64,000 bases of DNA, taken from Micromonospora vinacea (GTDB lineage Bacteria; Actinomycetota; Actinomycetes; Mycobacteriales; Micromonosporaceae). Position 1 is the stretch's first letter, and the number at the start of each line of letters is the position of its first letter. Positions 8,414 through 19,784 of this stretch are shown here, piece after piece. The stretch covers positions 2,604,001-2,668,000 of the forward strand of contig NZ_JADOTY010000001.1 in NCBI RefSeq assembly GCF_015751785.1. The letters run 5' to 3'. A program made the translations under genes and the position numbers. A model generated the notes under the pieces. It made no database searches and was not told the DNA's origin. It saw only the letters and a program-made list of their open reading frames with translations.

Positions 8414-9417
8414 CGCTGACCCGCCGCGACATCAACGACATGATGCAGGCATACAAGAAGACGAGCCTGCTGCGCACCGCTGTCGAACTGGGCGTCTTCG
8501 ACGCCCTCGCCGCGGGCCCGGCCACGGCCAGCGGGCTCGCTCCGAAGCTCGGCATCCACCCGCGAGGCGCGCGGATCCTGCTCGACGCGCTCACCGCGAT
8601 CCGTCTCACCGACCGGACCGGCGAGCACTTCTCGCTCACCCCGGCGGCCGCCGACCACCTGGTCAGCACCCGCCCCGACTACCTGGGCGGAATGGTCAAG
8701 GTGATGTCGAGCGACTGGGAGTGGGACGCGCTACGCGACCTCAGCGCCGCCGTCCGGGCCGGCGGCACAGTGCTCGACGTGCACGCCGAGACCCCGGAGT
8801 ACACCTACTGGGAGGACTTCGCCGCGTACGCGACGAAGGTCGCCCAGCCGACCGCCGAGGTGATGGCCGAGGCGCTCGCGCCGTGGACGAAGGAGCGCGC
8901 CGAGCTCGACATCCTCGACGTCGCCTGCGGTCACGGCGTCTACGGCTACACCCTCGCGCAGCACAACCCCCAGGCGGCGGTGACCTCGCTGGACTGGCCC
9001 AACGTGCTCGCCGTGACGGAGAAGCACGCCGAGCGGCTCGGTGTGCGCGACCGGGCGTCGTTCCTGCCGGGTGACATGTTCACCACCGATCTCGGCGGCC
9101 CCTACGACGTCGTGCTGCTCACCAACGTCACCCACCACTTCTCCGAGGAGCGGGTGCACGAGCTGGTGAACCGGCTCGGTTCCGTGGTCAAGCCGGGTGG
9201 GCGGCTGGTCATCGTCGGCTTCACCACTGGCGACGAGTCGCCGGCCCTGGACCCGGCGCCGTACCTCTTCTCGGTGCTGATGCTGGTCTGGACCTTCGAG
9301 GGGGAGTCGCACTCCGTCGCCGCCTACAACCGGGCCCTCGCCGCGGCGGGCTTCGGCCCGGCCACCGTCCACCCGACGGATCTGCCGTTCCGAGTGCTCG
9401 TCGCAGAGAAGGGATGA
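8410..9417 (+). CDS. SAM-dependent O-methyltransferase (TcmO-like)
   Basis: This 335-residue second methyltransferase of the operon has a dimerisation winged helix (TAVELGVFDALAAG, ~residues 18-32) and a class I SAM domain with LDVACGHGVYGY near residue 177 and LTNVTHHFSEE. The fold type is that of acetylserotonin-like and TcmO/ElmN OMTs. It starts at a GTG in a GTGA overlap and ends in an ATGA overlap. Together with the gene at 5052 it implies at least two O-methylations of the product, which fits the methyl-cycle genes in the cluster. Regiospecificity cannot be read from sequence. Confidence 0.88.
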   Translation: MTLTRRDINDMMQAYKKTSLLRTAVELGVFDALAAGPATASGLAPKLGIHPRGARILLDALTAIRLTDRTGEHFSLTPAAADHLVSTRPDYLGGMVKVMSSDWEWDALRDLSAAVRAGGTVLDVHAETPEYTYWEDFAAYATKVAQPTAEVMAEALAPWTKERAELDILDVACGHGVYGYTLAQHNPQAAVTSLDWPNVLAVTEKHAERLGVRDRASFLPGDMFTTDLGGPYDVVLLTNVTHHFSEERVHELVNRLGSVVKPGGRLVIVGFTTGDESPALDPAPYLFSVLMLVWTFEGESHSVAAYNRALAAAGFGPATVHPTDLPFRVLVAEKG

Positions 9418-9877
9418 CAATGCATCGGCAACCGATCGTGAAGGTCGCCGCCACCGACGTGCCCGGCATCAACCGGATCGGCGGCGAGGTGCGGATCCTG
9501 CTCAGCCCGAAGACCGTCGACGCGACGGAGGGCTTCATGGGCACGGTCCGGCTGGAGCCGGGCGAGTTCCTGGCGGAGCAGTACAACCCGTACTCGGACA
9601 AGTTCTGTTATCTGGTGCGCGGCGAGGTCGTGATCCGGGTCGACGGCGCGGAAGTCAAGCTCGCGGCCGACGAAGCGCTCATGGTCCGTCGCGGCCAGCG
9701 GCACCGCATCGTCAACGCCGGTGGGGAGACCGCGCTGATCGTGTTCCAGATCAGCCCGCTCGCGCCGCGCCCCGAACTGGGCCACGTCGACACCGAGGAG
9801 GTCCCGCACCCCGAGTCGCCGGTGCCGCAGGTCGGCGGCGTACGCGACGGGTGGCAACGACCGACGGGAGGAAACTC

Positions 9878-9881
<4 letters not shown>
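9414..9881 (+). CDS. Cupin protein, TcmJ-like polyketide cyclase partner
   Basis: The 155-residue single-domain cupin carries the conserved barrel strands PGEFLAEQYNPYSDKFCYLVRGE and a second motif with HRIVNAGGE. TcmJ-type cupins are found in most tetracenomycin- and pentangular-type clusters and assist cyclisation; a catalytic role is not settled. Two starts are possible (ATG 9414 in ATGA overlap, or ATG 9420); the first is chosen for coupling. The stop lies in the ATGA of the ACP gene. Confidence 0.85.
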
Positions 9882-12254
<2,373 letters not shown>

Positions 12255-12268
<14 letters not shown>

Positions 12269-12695
12269 CGCCGACCCGCTGGACGCCGCGGTCCGCAGTC
12301 TCGCGCGGCTGATCGGATCGACGCCAGGTCCGGTCCGTCGTGCCCGGCTCCAGCACGGCGACCTGGTGGTCGAGGTGGAGTGGCCGGAAGGCACGCCTGG
12401 GGTGGCCGCGACGGTCCCGGCGGTCCCGCTGGTGGAGGCCGACGCCGGCCTGCACTACGTGTGCGCGCCGATGGTCGCGACGCTCTACCTCGCGCCGTCG
12501 CCCGGTGCCGACCCGTTCGTGAGTGAGGGCGACCATGTCGTGCCCGGCCAGCAGGTCGCGATCCTCGAAGCGATGAAGATGATGATCCCGGTCGAAGCCG
12601 ACCGCGCGGGCGAGGTCGTGAAGGTGCTGGTACCCAACGCGACTCCGGTCGAGTACGGCGAACGGTTGATCGCCTTAGCTGTTTCGGAGGGCTGA
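12255..12695 (+). CDS. accB: Biotin carboxyl carrier protein of acetyl-CoA carboxylase
   Basis: This 146-residue BCCP has a C-terminal biotinyl domain (residues ~68-146) with the biotinylation motif EAMKMM, Lys108 being the attachment residue, and an N-terminal segment that is not conserved beyond length. GGAGG lies 8 nt before the ATG. It overlaps the AccDA gene by 14 bp and the next gene begins 2 bp after its stop. It shuttles carboxylate between the biotin carboxylase at 12698 and the fused carboxyltransferase at 10607. Confidence 0.93.
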
Positions 12696-12697
12696 CA

Positions 12698-14083
12698 GTG
12701 TTCGAGTCGGTGCTGATCGCCAACCGGGGCGAGATCGCGGTCCGGATCGCCCGGACCTGCCGGGAGATGGGGCTGCGTACGGTGGCGGTCTACTCGACAG
12801 TCGACCGCGACTCGGCGGTGGTGCGGCTGGCCGACGAAGCCGTCCAGATCGGGCCGGGTCCGAGCCGACGCAGCTACCTGAGCGCCCCGGCCATCATCGA
12901 GGCGGCCCGTCGCACGGGGGCCGACGCGATCCATCCGGGCTACGGATTCCTCTCCGAGGACCCGGACTTCGCCGAGATCTGTGAGGCCGACGGGATCACG
13001 TTCATCGGGCCGCCGCCCGCCGTGATGGCCGCGCTGGGCGACAAGGCCCGGACGCGGGGCATCATGGCGGGCCTCGGCCTGCCGGTGCTGCCCGGCACGA
13101 CCGACGCCGTCGAGTCGGCGGCTCACGCCCGCGTGGTGGCGGAGGAGATCGGCTTCCCGCTGATCATCAAGGCGGTCGCCGGTGGCGGTGGTCGGGGGGT
13201 ACGGGTGGTCCGTGACCCGGCCTCGTTCCTGGGCGAGTTCGCCTCCGCGCGGGCCGAGGCGCAGCTGCTCTTCGGCGACAACCGGGTCTACATCGAGCGC
13301 TACCTCGAGTCGGCCCGCCACGTCGAGGTCCAGGTGCTCACCGACCGCTACGGCAACGGCATCCACCTCGGCGAGCGCGACTGCTCGGTGCAGCGGCGCC
13401 ACCAGAAGCTGATCGAGGAGTCACCCGCGCCCGGGTTGCCGCAACACATGGTCGACCGGATGACCGCCGCCGCGGTCACCGGCGCGCTCGGCGTCGGCTA
13501 CGTGGGCGCGGGTACCTTCGAGTTCCTGGTCGGCGGCGGGGACGACTTCCATCTCATGGAGGTCAACTGCCGGCTCCAGGTCGAGCACCCGGTCTCCGAG
13601 CTGGTGACCGGCGTCGACCTGGTGCGGCAACAGATCCTCGTCGCGGCCGGTGAACGGCTCGCGCTGACGCAGGCCGACGTGACGCAGCGCGGCACGGCGA
13701 TCGAGTGCCGCGTCAACGTCGAGGACCCGACGCGCGGCTTCGTACCGACGCCGGGTGAGCTGACCCGCTTCGACCTGCCCGCCGGCCCGTTCGTCCGGGT
13801 CGACACGCACGGGTACGCCGGTTACCGGGTGCCGGCCGACTACGACTCCCTCCTCGCGAAGGTGGTCGTCTGGGCGCCCGACCGCACCCAGGCCCTGGCC
13901 CGGATGGCCCGCGCCCTCGACGAGTGCGCCATCGAAGGGCCAGGTGTGGCCACCACCCGGGAGTTCCTCCGATCGACGCTCGACCACCCACTGTTCCGCG
14001 CCGCGAAACACGACACCTCGCTGGTCGACACCATGCTCACCGGCCTCCAGCCGGACACCACCGAGGCTCCAGGGCGCCACTAA
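12698..14083 (+). CDS. accC: Biotin carboxylase of acetyl-CoA carboxylase
   Basis: The 461-residue enzyme has the full length of a free AccC: N-domain VLIANRGEIAVRI, GYGFLSED, ATP-grasp glycine loop IKAVAGGGGRGVRVV, and EVNCRLQVEHPVSE at the active site. It carboxylates the biotin of the BCCP with ATP and bicarbonate. No biotinyl domain is fused, unlike the alpha subunits of typical actinobacterial acyl-CoA carboxylases. It starts at GTG 12698. It is the last gene of the tightly packed part of the operon; the haem peroxidase follows after 82 bp. Confidence 0.95.
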   Translation: MFESVLIANRGEIAVRIARTCREMGLRTVAVYSTVDRDSAVVRLADEAVQIGPGPSRRSYLSAPAIIEAARRTGADAIHPGYGFLSEDPDFAEICEADGITFIGPPPAVMAALGDKARTRGIMAGLGLPVLPGTTDAVESAAHARVVAEEIGFPLIIKAVAGGGGRGVRVVRDPASFLGEFASARAEAQLLFGDNRVYIERYLESARHVEVQVLTDRYGNGIHLGERDCSVQRRHQKLIEESPAPGLPQHMVDRMTAAAVTGALGVGYVGAGTFEFLVGGGDDFHLMEVNCRLQVEHPVSELVTGVDLVRQQILVAAGERLALTQADVTQRGTAIECRVNVEDPTRGFVPTPGELTRFDLPAGPFVRVDTHGYAGYRVPADYDSLLAKVVVWAPDRTQALARMARALDECAIEGPGVATTREFLRSTLDHPLFRAAKHDTSLVDTMLTGLQPDTTEAPGRH

Positions 14084-14165
14084 CCGAAGGGTTCACACTG
14101 CTGCCGGTTCGCGGGTTTGCGGCCCGTGCGTCCACGCGGGCGCCTGCGGACGGAAGGTGGCCGAC

Positions 14166-15701
14166 ATGGCAATTGACAACGCTTCTCGAGGTGTCAGCCG
14201 ACGGCGATTATTGGCCGGAGTCGGCGCGGGGGCGCTAGTGGCCGGCACCGGGGGAGTCCTGCTCGACGCGGCGCCCGCAGCGGCGGCGTTCTCCAACCGG
14301 TTCGGTCGGATGTTCCCGTCGCTGCCGGCGTTCGGGTCGGCGACGACCCAGATGCGGAACGCGCTGATCGACCTGTCGCGCGTCGGCGGCCCGATGGACG
14401 CCCGCGACCCACTCAGCGTCGGCGCGGAGGCGCTCGCCGACCTGCAGCAGCACAGCATCAACGACCCCGACAACTTCTCGATCCCGCAGGGCATGACGTA
14501 CTTCGGGCAGTTCGTCGACCACGACCTGGCCTTCGAGACGACGGCGCCGCTGGGCACGCCGGTCGACCCGACCACTGTGCCCAACCCGCGGACTCCAGCC
14601 CTCGACCTCGACTCGCTGTATGGCGGCGGGCCGACCGGAAACCCGGAGCTCTACAACTCGGCCGATCCGGCCAAGCTCAAGATCGAGTCGGGCGGGCGCT
14701 TCGAAGACCTGCCGCGCAACTCCAGTGGCAGGGCGATCGTCTTCGACGTCCGCAACGACGAGAACCTGCCGATCGCGCAGATCACGGCCGCGTTCATCCT
14801 CTTCCACAACCGGGTGGTCGACCTGGTGCGGGCACAGGGCACCCCGGCGGCCCAGGTCTTCGGCGCCGCACGGCAACTCGTCACCTGGCACTACCAGTGG
14901 ATCGTGCTCAACGAGTTCCTGCCGCTGATCGCCGGCCCGGGCACGGTCTCCACAGTGCTCAACGGAGGCCGCCGCTTCTACAAGCCGGAGCCGAACGCGA
15001 CGTTCATCCCGGTCGAGTTCACAGCGGCGGCGTTCCGCTTCGGCCACAGCCAGCCGCGACCCGCCTACCTGGTCAACCGGACCGGCAACGGCGGCGACGA
15101 GTTCTACGCCATGCTCTTCGACCCGGCGCTGAGCGGCGCCGACCCGGCCGACCTGCGCGGTGGGAAGCGGGCCGCCCGCCGCTACCTCGACTACCAGTTC
15201 TGGTTCCAGTTCTTCGACGGCCAGGTGCGGTGGAGCAAGTGGATCGACGTCCGCAACTCGACGCCACTGTTCGGCTTCCCGCTGCCACCGCCGCCCTCCG
15301 GCTCCCCGTCGGCCAACCTGCTCGGACGTGACCTGCTCCGTCAGCTCACCTTCGGCATCCCGTCGGGCCAGCGGATCGCCGCACACATCGGGGCGCCGGC
15401 ACTCGGCAGCTTCAACTTCCCGGAGCTCAGTGGGTACGGCCTCGGCCTGGACTCCAACACCCCGCTCTTCTACTACATCCTCAAGGAGGCACAGCTCCAG
15501 GCCGGTGGCGGTTCACTGGGGGCGGTCGGTGGGCGAATCGTGGCGGAGGTGCTCATCGGCATCGCCCAGCTCGACCCGGCCAGCTACCTGAAGGTGCAGC
15601 CCAGCTGGCGTCCGACCCTGCCGGCCCGCTTCTCGGGCCAGTTCACGATGGCCGACCTGCTCACGTACGCGCGGGTCGACCCGGCCAGCCGCAACTCCTG
15701 A
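14166..15701 (+). CDS. Tat-exported animal-type haem peroxidase
   Basis: The 511-residue protein starts at ATG 14166 (GGAAGG 8 nt upstream). Residues 1-43 form a Tat signal: SRRRLLAG, a hydrophobic stretch and an Ala-rich cleavage region. The mature part belongs to the animal haem peroxidase family (PF03098). GQFVDHDLAFE places the distal His at residue 119, and AAFRFGHSQ places the proximal His at 294; the catalytic Arg was not located. It lies inside the cluster before the terminator at 15709, so it may oxidise, couple or halogenate the product outside the membrane, or detoxify peroxide. The role is inference, and such enzymes are not a standard part of type II PKS clusters. Confidence 0.88.
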   Translation: MAIDNASRGVSRRRLLAGVGAGALVAGTGGVLLDAAPAAAAFSNRFGRMFPSLPAFGSATTQMRNALIDLSRVGGPMDARDPLSVGAEALADLQQHSINDPDNFSIPQGMTYFGQFVDHDLAFETTAPLGTPVDPTTVPNPRTPALDLDSLYGGGPTGNPELYNSADPAKLKIESGGRFEDLPRNSSGRAIVFDVRNDENLPIAQITAAFILFHNRVVDLVRAQGTPAAQVFGAARQLVTWHYQWIVLNEFLPLIAGPGTVSTVLNGGRRFYKPEPNATFIPVEFTAAAFRFGHSQPRPAYLVNRTGNGGDEFYAMLFDPALSGADPADLRGGKRAARRYLDYQFWFQFFDGQVRWSKWIDVRNSTPLFGFPLPPPPSGSPSANLLGRDLLRQLTFGIPSGQRIAAHIGAPALGSFNFPELSGYGLGLDSNTPLFYYILKEAQLQAGGGSLGAVGGRIVAEVLIGIAQLDPASYLKVQPSWRPTLPARFSGQFTMADLLTYARVDPASRNS

Positions 15702-15708
15702 CGGCGCT

Positions 15709-15748
15709 TGCTCCGCACCCGGGCCCGGGCGGCCCGGTGTGCGGAGCA
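15709..15748 (+). terminator. Strong hairpin terminator at the end of the PKS operon
   Basis: A 17-bp stem (left arm 15709-15725, right arm 15731-15748, one bulged A, 5-nt loop) begins 7 nt after the haem peroxidase stop. There is no long T tract, as is usual in high-GC actinomycetes. It separates the PKS operon from ahcY. Confidence 0.75.
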
Positions 15749-15806
15749 CGAGCCCGGTTGAACGGGACTCCAACGGTCCTCGACGCGGCTGGGGGAGGGT
15801 GCGGGC

Positions 15807-17252
15807 ATGACTGGCGACTTCAGCGATTTCAAGGTGGCGGATCTGTCGTTGGCGGCCTTCGGGCGTAAGGAGATCGAGCTGGCCGAGCATGAAATGCCGG
15901 GTCTGATGTCGATCCGGAGGGAGTTCGCCTCGCGGCAGCCGTTGAAGGGTGCGCGGATCACCGGCTCGCTGCACATGACCATCCAGACGGCGGTGCTGAT
16001 CGAGACGCTGGTGGCGCTCGGCGCGCAGGTCCGGTGGGCGTCCTGCAACATCTTCTCCACGCAGGACCACGCGGCGGCGGCAATCGCGGTCGGCTCGACC
16101 GGCACCCCGGACGCCCCTGCGGGTGTCCCGGTCTACGCCTGGAAGGGCGAGTCCCTCGACGAGTACTGGTGGTGCACCCAGCAGGTGCTGCTCTGGCCGG
16201 ACGGGCAGGGCCCGAACATGATCCTCGACGATGGTGGTGACGCCACGCTGCTGGTGCACAAGGGTGCCGAGTTCGAGGCCATCGGGGCGGTCCCGTCGCC
16301 GGAGAGCGCCGACTCGGAGGAGTACGAGGTCATCCTCGGTGTGTTGACGCGGTCGCTGCGGGAGGACAACCGCCGCTGGACGCGGGTCGCCGCCGGGATC
16401 AAGGGGGTGACCGAGGAGACCACGACCGGTGTGCACCGGCTGTACGAGATGCAGCAGGCGGGGAACCTGCTGTTCCCGGCGATCAACGTGAACGACTCGG
16501 TGACCAAGAGCAAGTTCGACAACAAGTACGGCTGCCGACACTCGTTGATCGACGGGATCAACCGGGCCACCGACGTGCTGATCGGCGGGAAGGTCGCCGT
16601 CGTGTTCGGCTACGGCGACGTCGGCAAGGGCTGCGCCGAGAGTCTGCGTGGTCAGGGGGCGCGGGTCATCGTGACCGAGGTGGACCCGATCTGTGCCCTC
16701 CAGGCGGCGATGGACGGCTACCAGGTCGCGACCATCGACGACGTGGTCGAGACCGCCGACATCTTCGTGACCGCCACGGGCTGCTTCAGCGTGATCACCA
16801 ACGAGCACATGGCGCGGATGAAGCACCAGGCGATCGTGGGGAACATCGGCCACTTCGACAACGAGATCGACATGGCCGGTCTCGCGAAACGCGGAGACGT
16901 CGAGCGGATCACCGTGAAGCCGCAGGTGGACGAGTGGCGGTTCGCCGACGGCCACTCGATCATCGTGCTGTCGGAGGGTCGGCTGCTGAACCTGGGCAAC
17001 GCCACCGGGCACCCGAGTTTCGTGATGTCGAACAGCTTCGCCAACCAGACCATCGCGCAGATCGAGCTGTTCACCAGCACCGACCAGTACCCGATCGGTG
17101 TCCACACCCTCCCCAAGCACCTGGACGAGAAGGTCGCCCGACTCCACCTCTCCGCGCTGGGTGTCCGCCTGACCGAACTGACCAAGGAACAAGCCAACTA
17201 CCTCGGCGTCCCGGTCGAAGGGCCCTACAAGCCCGACCACTACCGCTACTGA
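15807..17252 (+). CDS. ahcY: Adenosylhomocysteinase (SAH hydrolase)
   Basis: The 481-residue enzyme hydrolyses S-adenosylhomocysteine to homocysteine and adenosine, relieving product inhibition of methyltransferases. Visible motifs are [17 protein letters not shown] near the N-terminus, the NAD-binding loop [15 protein letters not shown], and the conserved C-terminal KPDHYRY tail that reaches the neighbouring active site. GGAGG precedes the ATG by 9 nt. With metK at 286 and the kinase that follows after 15 bp it forms a methyl-cycle set around a cluster with two O-methyltransferases. It could also be the genome's only copy; that cannot be judged here. Confidence 0.97.
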   Translation: MTGDFSDFKVADLSLAAFGRKEIELAEHEMPGLMSIRREFASRQPLKGARITGSLHMTIQTAVLIETLVALGAQVRWASCNIFSTQDHAAAAIAVGSTGTPDAPAGVPVYAWKGESLDEYWWCTQQVLLWPDGQGPNMILDDGGDATLLVHKGAEFEAIGAVPSPESADSEEYEVILGVLTRSLREDNRRWTRVAAGIKGVTEETTTGVHRLYEMQQAGNLLFPAINVNDSVTKSKFDNKYGCRHSLIDGINRATDVLIGGKVAVVFGYGDVGKGCAESLRGQGARVIVTEVDPICALQAAMDGYQVATIDDVVETADIFVTATGCFSVITNEHMARMKHQAIVGNIGHFDNEIDMAGLAKRGDVERITVKPQVDEWRFADGHSIIVLSEGRLLNLGNATGHPSFVMSNSFANQTIAQIELFTSTDQYPIGVHTLPKHLDEKVARLHLSALGVRLTELTKEQANYLGVPVEGPYKPDHYRY

Positions 17253-17267
17253 GAGGGCCCGCCCCGC

Positions 17268-18245
17268 ATGATCGCCGTATCTGGCTCGATCGCGACCGAC
17301 CATCTGATGCGCTTCCCGGGGCGGTTCGCCGAGCAACTCATCGCCGGCAGCCTCGACACCGTCTCGCTCTCGTTCCTCGTCGACGACCTCGTCGTCCGTC
17401 GCGGCGGGGTCGCGGCCAACATCGCCTTCGGGCTCGCCCAACTCGGGCACCGGCCGGTGCTGCTCGGCGCGGTCGGTGGCGACTTCGGCGACTACCGCAG
17501 CTGGTTGGAGCGGCACGGGGTCGACTGCTCGGAGGTGCAGGTCAGCGCCATCGCGCACACCGCCCGGTTCATCTGCACCACCGACACCGACCTCTGCCAG
17601 ATCGCGTCGTTCTACCCCGGCGCGATGGGCGAACCCGACCGGATCAGCCTCGACGGTGTCGCGGCGCGCGCCGGTGACCTCGGGCTCGTCATCCTCGCCG
17701 CGGAGAACCCGGACACGATGCTCGCCCGGGCTGCCGCCTGCCGCCGACTGGGCCTGCCCTTCGCCGCCGACCCGTCACAGCAACTGGCCCGGATGCCGGC
17801 GGCCGACATCGAGGCGATGATCAACGGCGCTCGTTACCTGTTGACGAACGAGTACGAGGCGGCGCTGCTGGAATCCAAGACCGGGCTGAGCGAGGACGAC
17901 ATCCTGCGCCGCGTGGGCGTACGGGTGGTGACCCTGGGCGCCAACGGGGTACGGATCACCGGGCAGGACGGCGACTTCCTGGTGCCGGCGGCGCGGGTGG
18001 GCGGCATCGTCGACCCGACCGGTGTCGGCGACGGCTTCCGGGCCGGCTTCTTCGCCGCGCTCGCCGCCGACCTGCCCATCGAGCGTGCGGCACAGGTGGG
18101 CTGCGTCCTGGCGGCGCACGTGCTGGAGGTCGAGGGCCCACAGGAGTACACAATCGACGCCGACGCTTTCGAGCGCCGCATCGCCGACTCCTACGGCCCC
18201 GACGTCGCGGTCGACGTGCGCGCGCTGGGTCTGGCCCGGGTCTGA
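17268..18245 (+). CDS. PfkB-family kinase, probably adenosine kinase
   Basis: The 325-residue ribokinase-family protein has an N-terminal VSGSIATDHLM, the glycine pair region RRGGVAANIA, and the catalytic GVGDGFRAGFF with its Asp base near the C-terminus. PfkB kinases phosphorylate sugars or nucleosides. The position 15 bp after SAH hydrolase, which releases adenosine, makes adenosine the likely substrate and AMP the product. Substrate choice is inferred from context. It converges on the AraC-type gene. Confidence 0.85.
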   Translation: MIAVSGSIATDHLMRFPGRFAEQLIAGSLDTVSLSFLVDDLVVRRGGVAANIAFGLAQLGHRPVLLGAVGGDFGDYRSWLERHGVDCSEVQVSAIAHTARFICTTDTDLCQIASFYPGAMGEPDRISLDGVAARAGDLGLVILAAENPDTMLARAAACRRLGLPFAADPSQQLARMPAADIEAMINGARYLLTNEYEAALLESKTGLSEDDILRRVGVRVVTLGANGVRITGQDGDFLVPAARVGGIVDPTGVGDGFRAGFFAALAADLPIERAAQVGCVLAAHVLEVEGPQEYTIDADAFERRIADSYGPDVAVDVRALGLARV

Positions 18246-18277
18246 CCGCGCGACGTCGACGCAGACCGGTAGTGGCG

Positions 18278-19258
18278 TCAGGTGCGCAGGGTGTGGCTGG
18301 GGCTGCTGCCGTAGGCCGCGCGGTAGTCGGTGCTGAAGCGTCCGAGGTGGGTGAAGCCCCAGCGCCTGGCGATCATGGTGACGGTGACACCGGTGGCCGG
18401 GTCGGCGGCCTGCAGGTCGCGGTGCGCGCGTTCGAGGCGGACCCGGCGGACGTACTGCATCGGGGTGGTGTCGTGGTGGCGGCGGAACGCGAGTTGCAGA
18501 GCGCGGGGGCGAACGCCGGCCACTGTGGCGATCTGGTCGACAGTGAGCGGCTGGTCGGCGTTGTCGTCGACGTAGGCGACGGCTCGGCGTATCGCCCGGG
18601 GAGTGACGTCGCCGACGGCCCGCAGGACCGCGGCGTGGGCGGTGTTGGGAAACACGGCCAGCACCGTCGCCGCGAGCAGGTGGCGGGCGTTCCCGGCGAT
18701 CAGTGGGTTGGCCATCAGGGCAGGGTCGGAGAGGACGCTGCGGGTCAGGTGGGAGACGGTCTGGGTCCAGTGGCGACCCAGCGCCGTCGAGATCGGCCTC
18801 GAGCTGTCGAAGCACAGGTCCGCACCGCTGATGCCGGTCTCCGCATGGGCGACCTTCTCCAGCAGGGCGCGGGGAAGGCGGGCGACGAACGTGTCGACGT
18901 CGTCGTAGGCGAGGTCCTCGGCGTGGTCCGGCAGGATCAGCATCACGTCCCCGGACCGCAGGCGGTACTCGTCCTTGGCCCTGGCGACGGTGAAGCGACC
19001 GCCCATCAGGTGGGTGATGTTCAGGTCGCCGTCCGGGGCCGTCTGGACCTGCGTGCGCGCCGAGTAGTGCAGCCGCGTCACGCCGACGTCGGCGAGCGTG
19101 GTGGTGACGGCGCGTAGGCCGGCTCCGTCGCGGCCCCCACCGGAGGACCGCACCTTGATGTCGAGGAATGCCCGCCGGACGAAGTCGTGCGCCTCATCGG
19201 TGTCGCTGGTGGCGTAGCGGTGCCAGTGCGGGCCCGAGTAGACGGTGCCGTCTGTCAT
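18278..19258 (-). CDS. AraC-family transcriptional regulator
   Basis: The 326-residue protein has an N-terminal AraC-binding-like domain (PF14525-type, residues ~30-190) and a C-terminal pair of HTH motifs: PLTVDQIATVAGVRPRALQLAFRRH and the second helix region ARRWGFTHLGRFSTDYR. GGGAAGG lies ahead of the ATG. The effector is unknown. It faces the end of the PKS cluster and could regulate it or mark its right border; its own target is not obvious because it is followed only by convergent genes. Confidence 0.9.
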   Translation of the reverse strand: MTDGTVYSGPHWHRYATSDTDEAHDFVRRAFLDIKVRSSGGGRDGAGLRAVTTTLADVGVTRLHYSARTQVQTAPDGDLNITHLMGGRFTVARAKDEYRLRSGDVMLILPDHAEDLAYDDVDTFVARLPRALLEKVAHAETGISGADLCFDSSRPISTALGRHWTQTVSHLTRSVLSDPALMANPLIAGNARHLLAATVLAVFPNTAHAAVLRAVGDVTPRAIRRAVAYVDDNADQPLTVDQIATVAGVRPRALQLAFRRHHDTTPMQYVRRVRLERAHRDLQAADPATGVTVTMIARRWGFTHLGRFSTDYRAAYGSSPSHTLRT

Positions 19259-19419
19259 GTCGAGGCCTTCCCTGCCCAGGACTCCGCAGCCGTTCTATCC
19301 ACGATACGCATCACCTTCGCGGCAGGCGTAGCGCGCGGCCCGCTCGCATGGCGATACGGCCCTGGCTGCGGATATGCAGCACGTGGATCGCCGCTCGGGG
19401 CCGTTGCCAGGGTGATCCG

Positions 19420-19459
19420 GCGGGTGCCCTTGGTCAAGCAGTCGGGCAAGGGCACCCGC
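19420..19459. repeat. 13-bp perfect inverted repeat in the AraC/cellulase intergenic region
   Basis: GCGGGTGCCCTTG (19420-19432) and its exact reverse complement (19447-19459) flank a 14-nt spacer. It could be an operator for the divergent araC-type and cellulase genes or an RNA hairpin. The rest of 19259-19784 holds no convincing gene, only the CebR-type box near 19731 and the cellulase ribosome site. Confidence 0.6.
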
Positions 19460-19730
19460 GTCCAACGGTTCACGTCTCCGTCCGCGGCAGTGGCGCGGTC
19501 GGAGAAAGCCCAGGTTCATGACAACGCCTCTCATCGTCCGTCTGCGGGACCTCCTACCCCGGCAGCTCCCGACACCACGTCTCATTTCGTCTGACATCCG
19601 GCCCGGTGACTCAGAGATAGGGGAGCGTCGGGCTCCTGAGGAGCGTGCCCCGACACCCGGTCGCGGAGGCGTCTGCCCCATCGACGAGTGTTCACACCTT
19701 GGCAGGGGTCCGCGCCTCCGCTACCGTCCA

Positions 19731-19744
19731 TGGGAACGCTCCCA
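19731..19744. promoter_or_regulatory. CebR-type cellulose operator
   Basis: TGGGAACGCTCCCA differs at one base from the palindromic CebR box TGGGAGCGCTCCCA of Streptomyces. It lies 41 bp before the cellulase start codon, where a LacI-type repressor would block transcription until cello-oligosaccharides are present. The cebR gene itself is not in the window. Confidence 0.8.
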
Positions 19745-19784
19745 TGAACTTAGATACATCTATGTGATCTGGAGGCAACACGTC

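Noticed and set aside
15758..15786. Three TCGA-like heptamers at 11-bp spacing upstream of ahcY
   Set aside because: TTGAACG, TCCAACG and TCGACGC keep the period, but no -10 box can fit in the 20 bp left before the ATG, so a SARP promoter here is unlikely.
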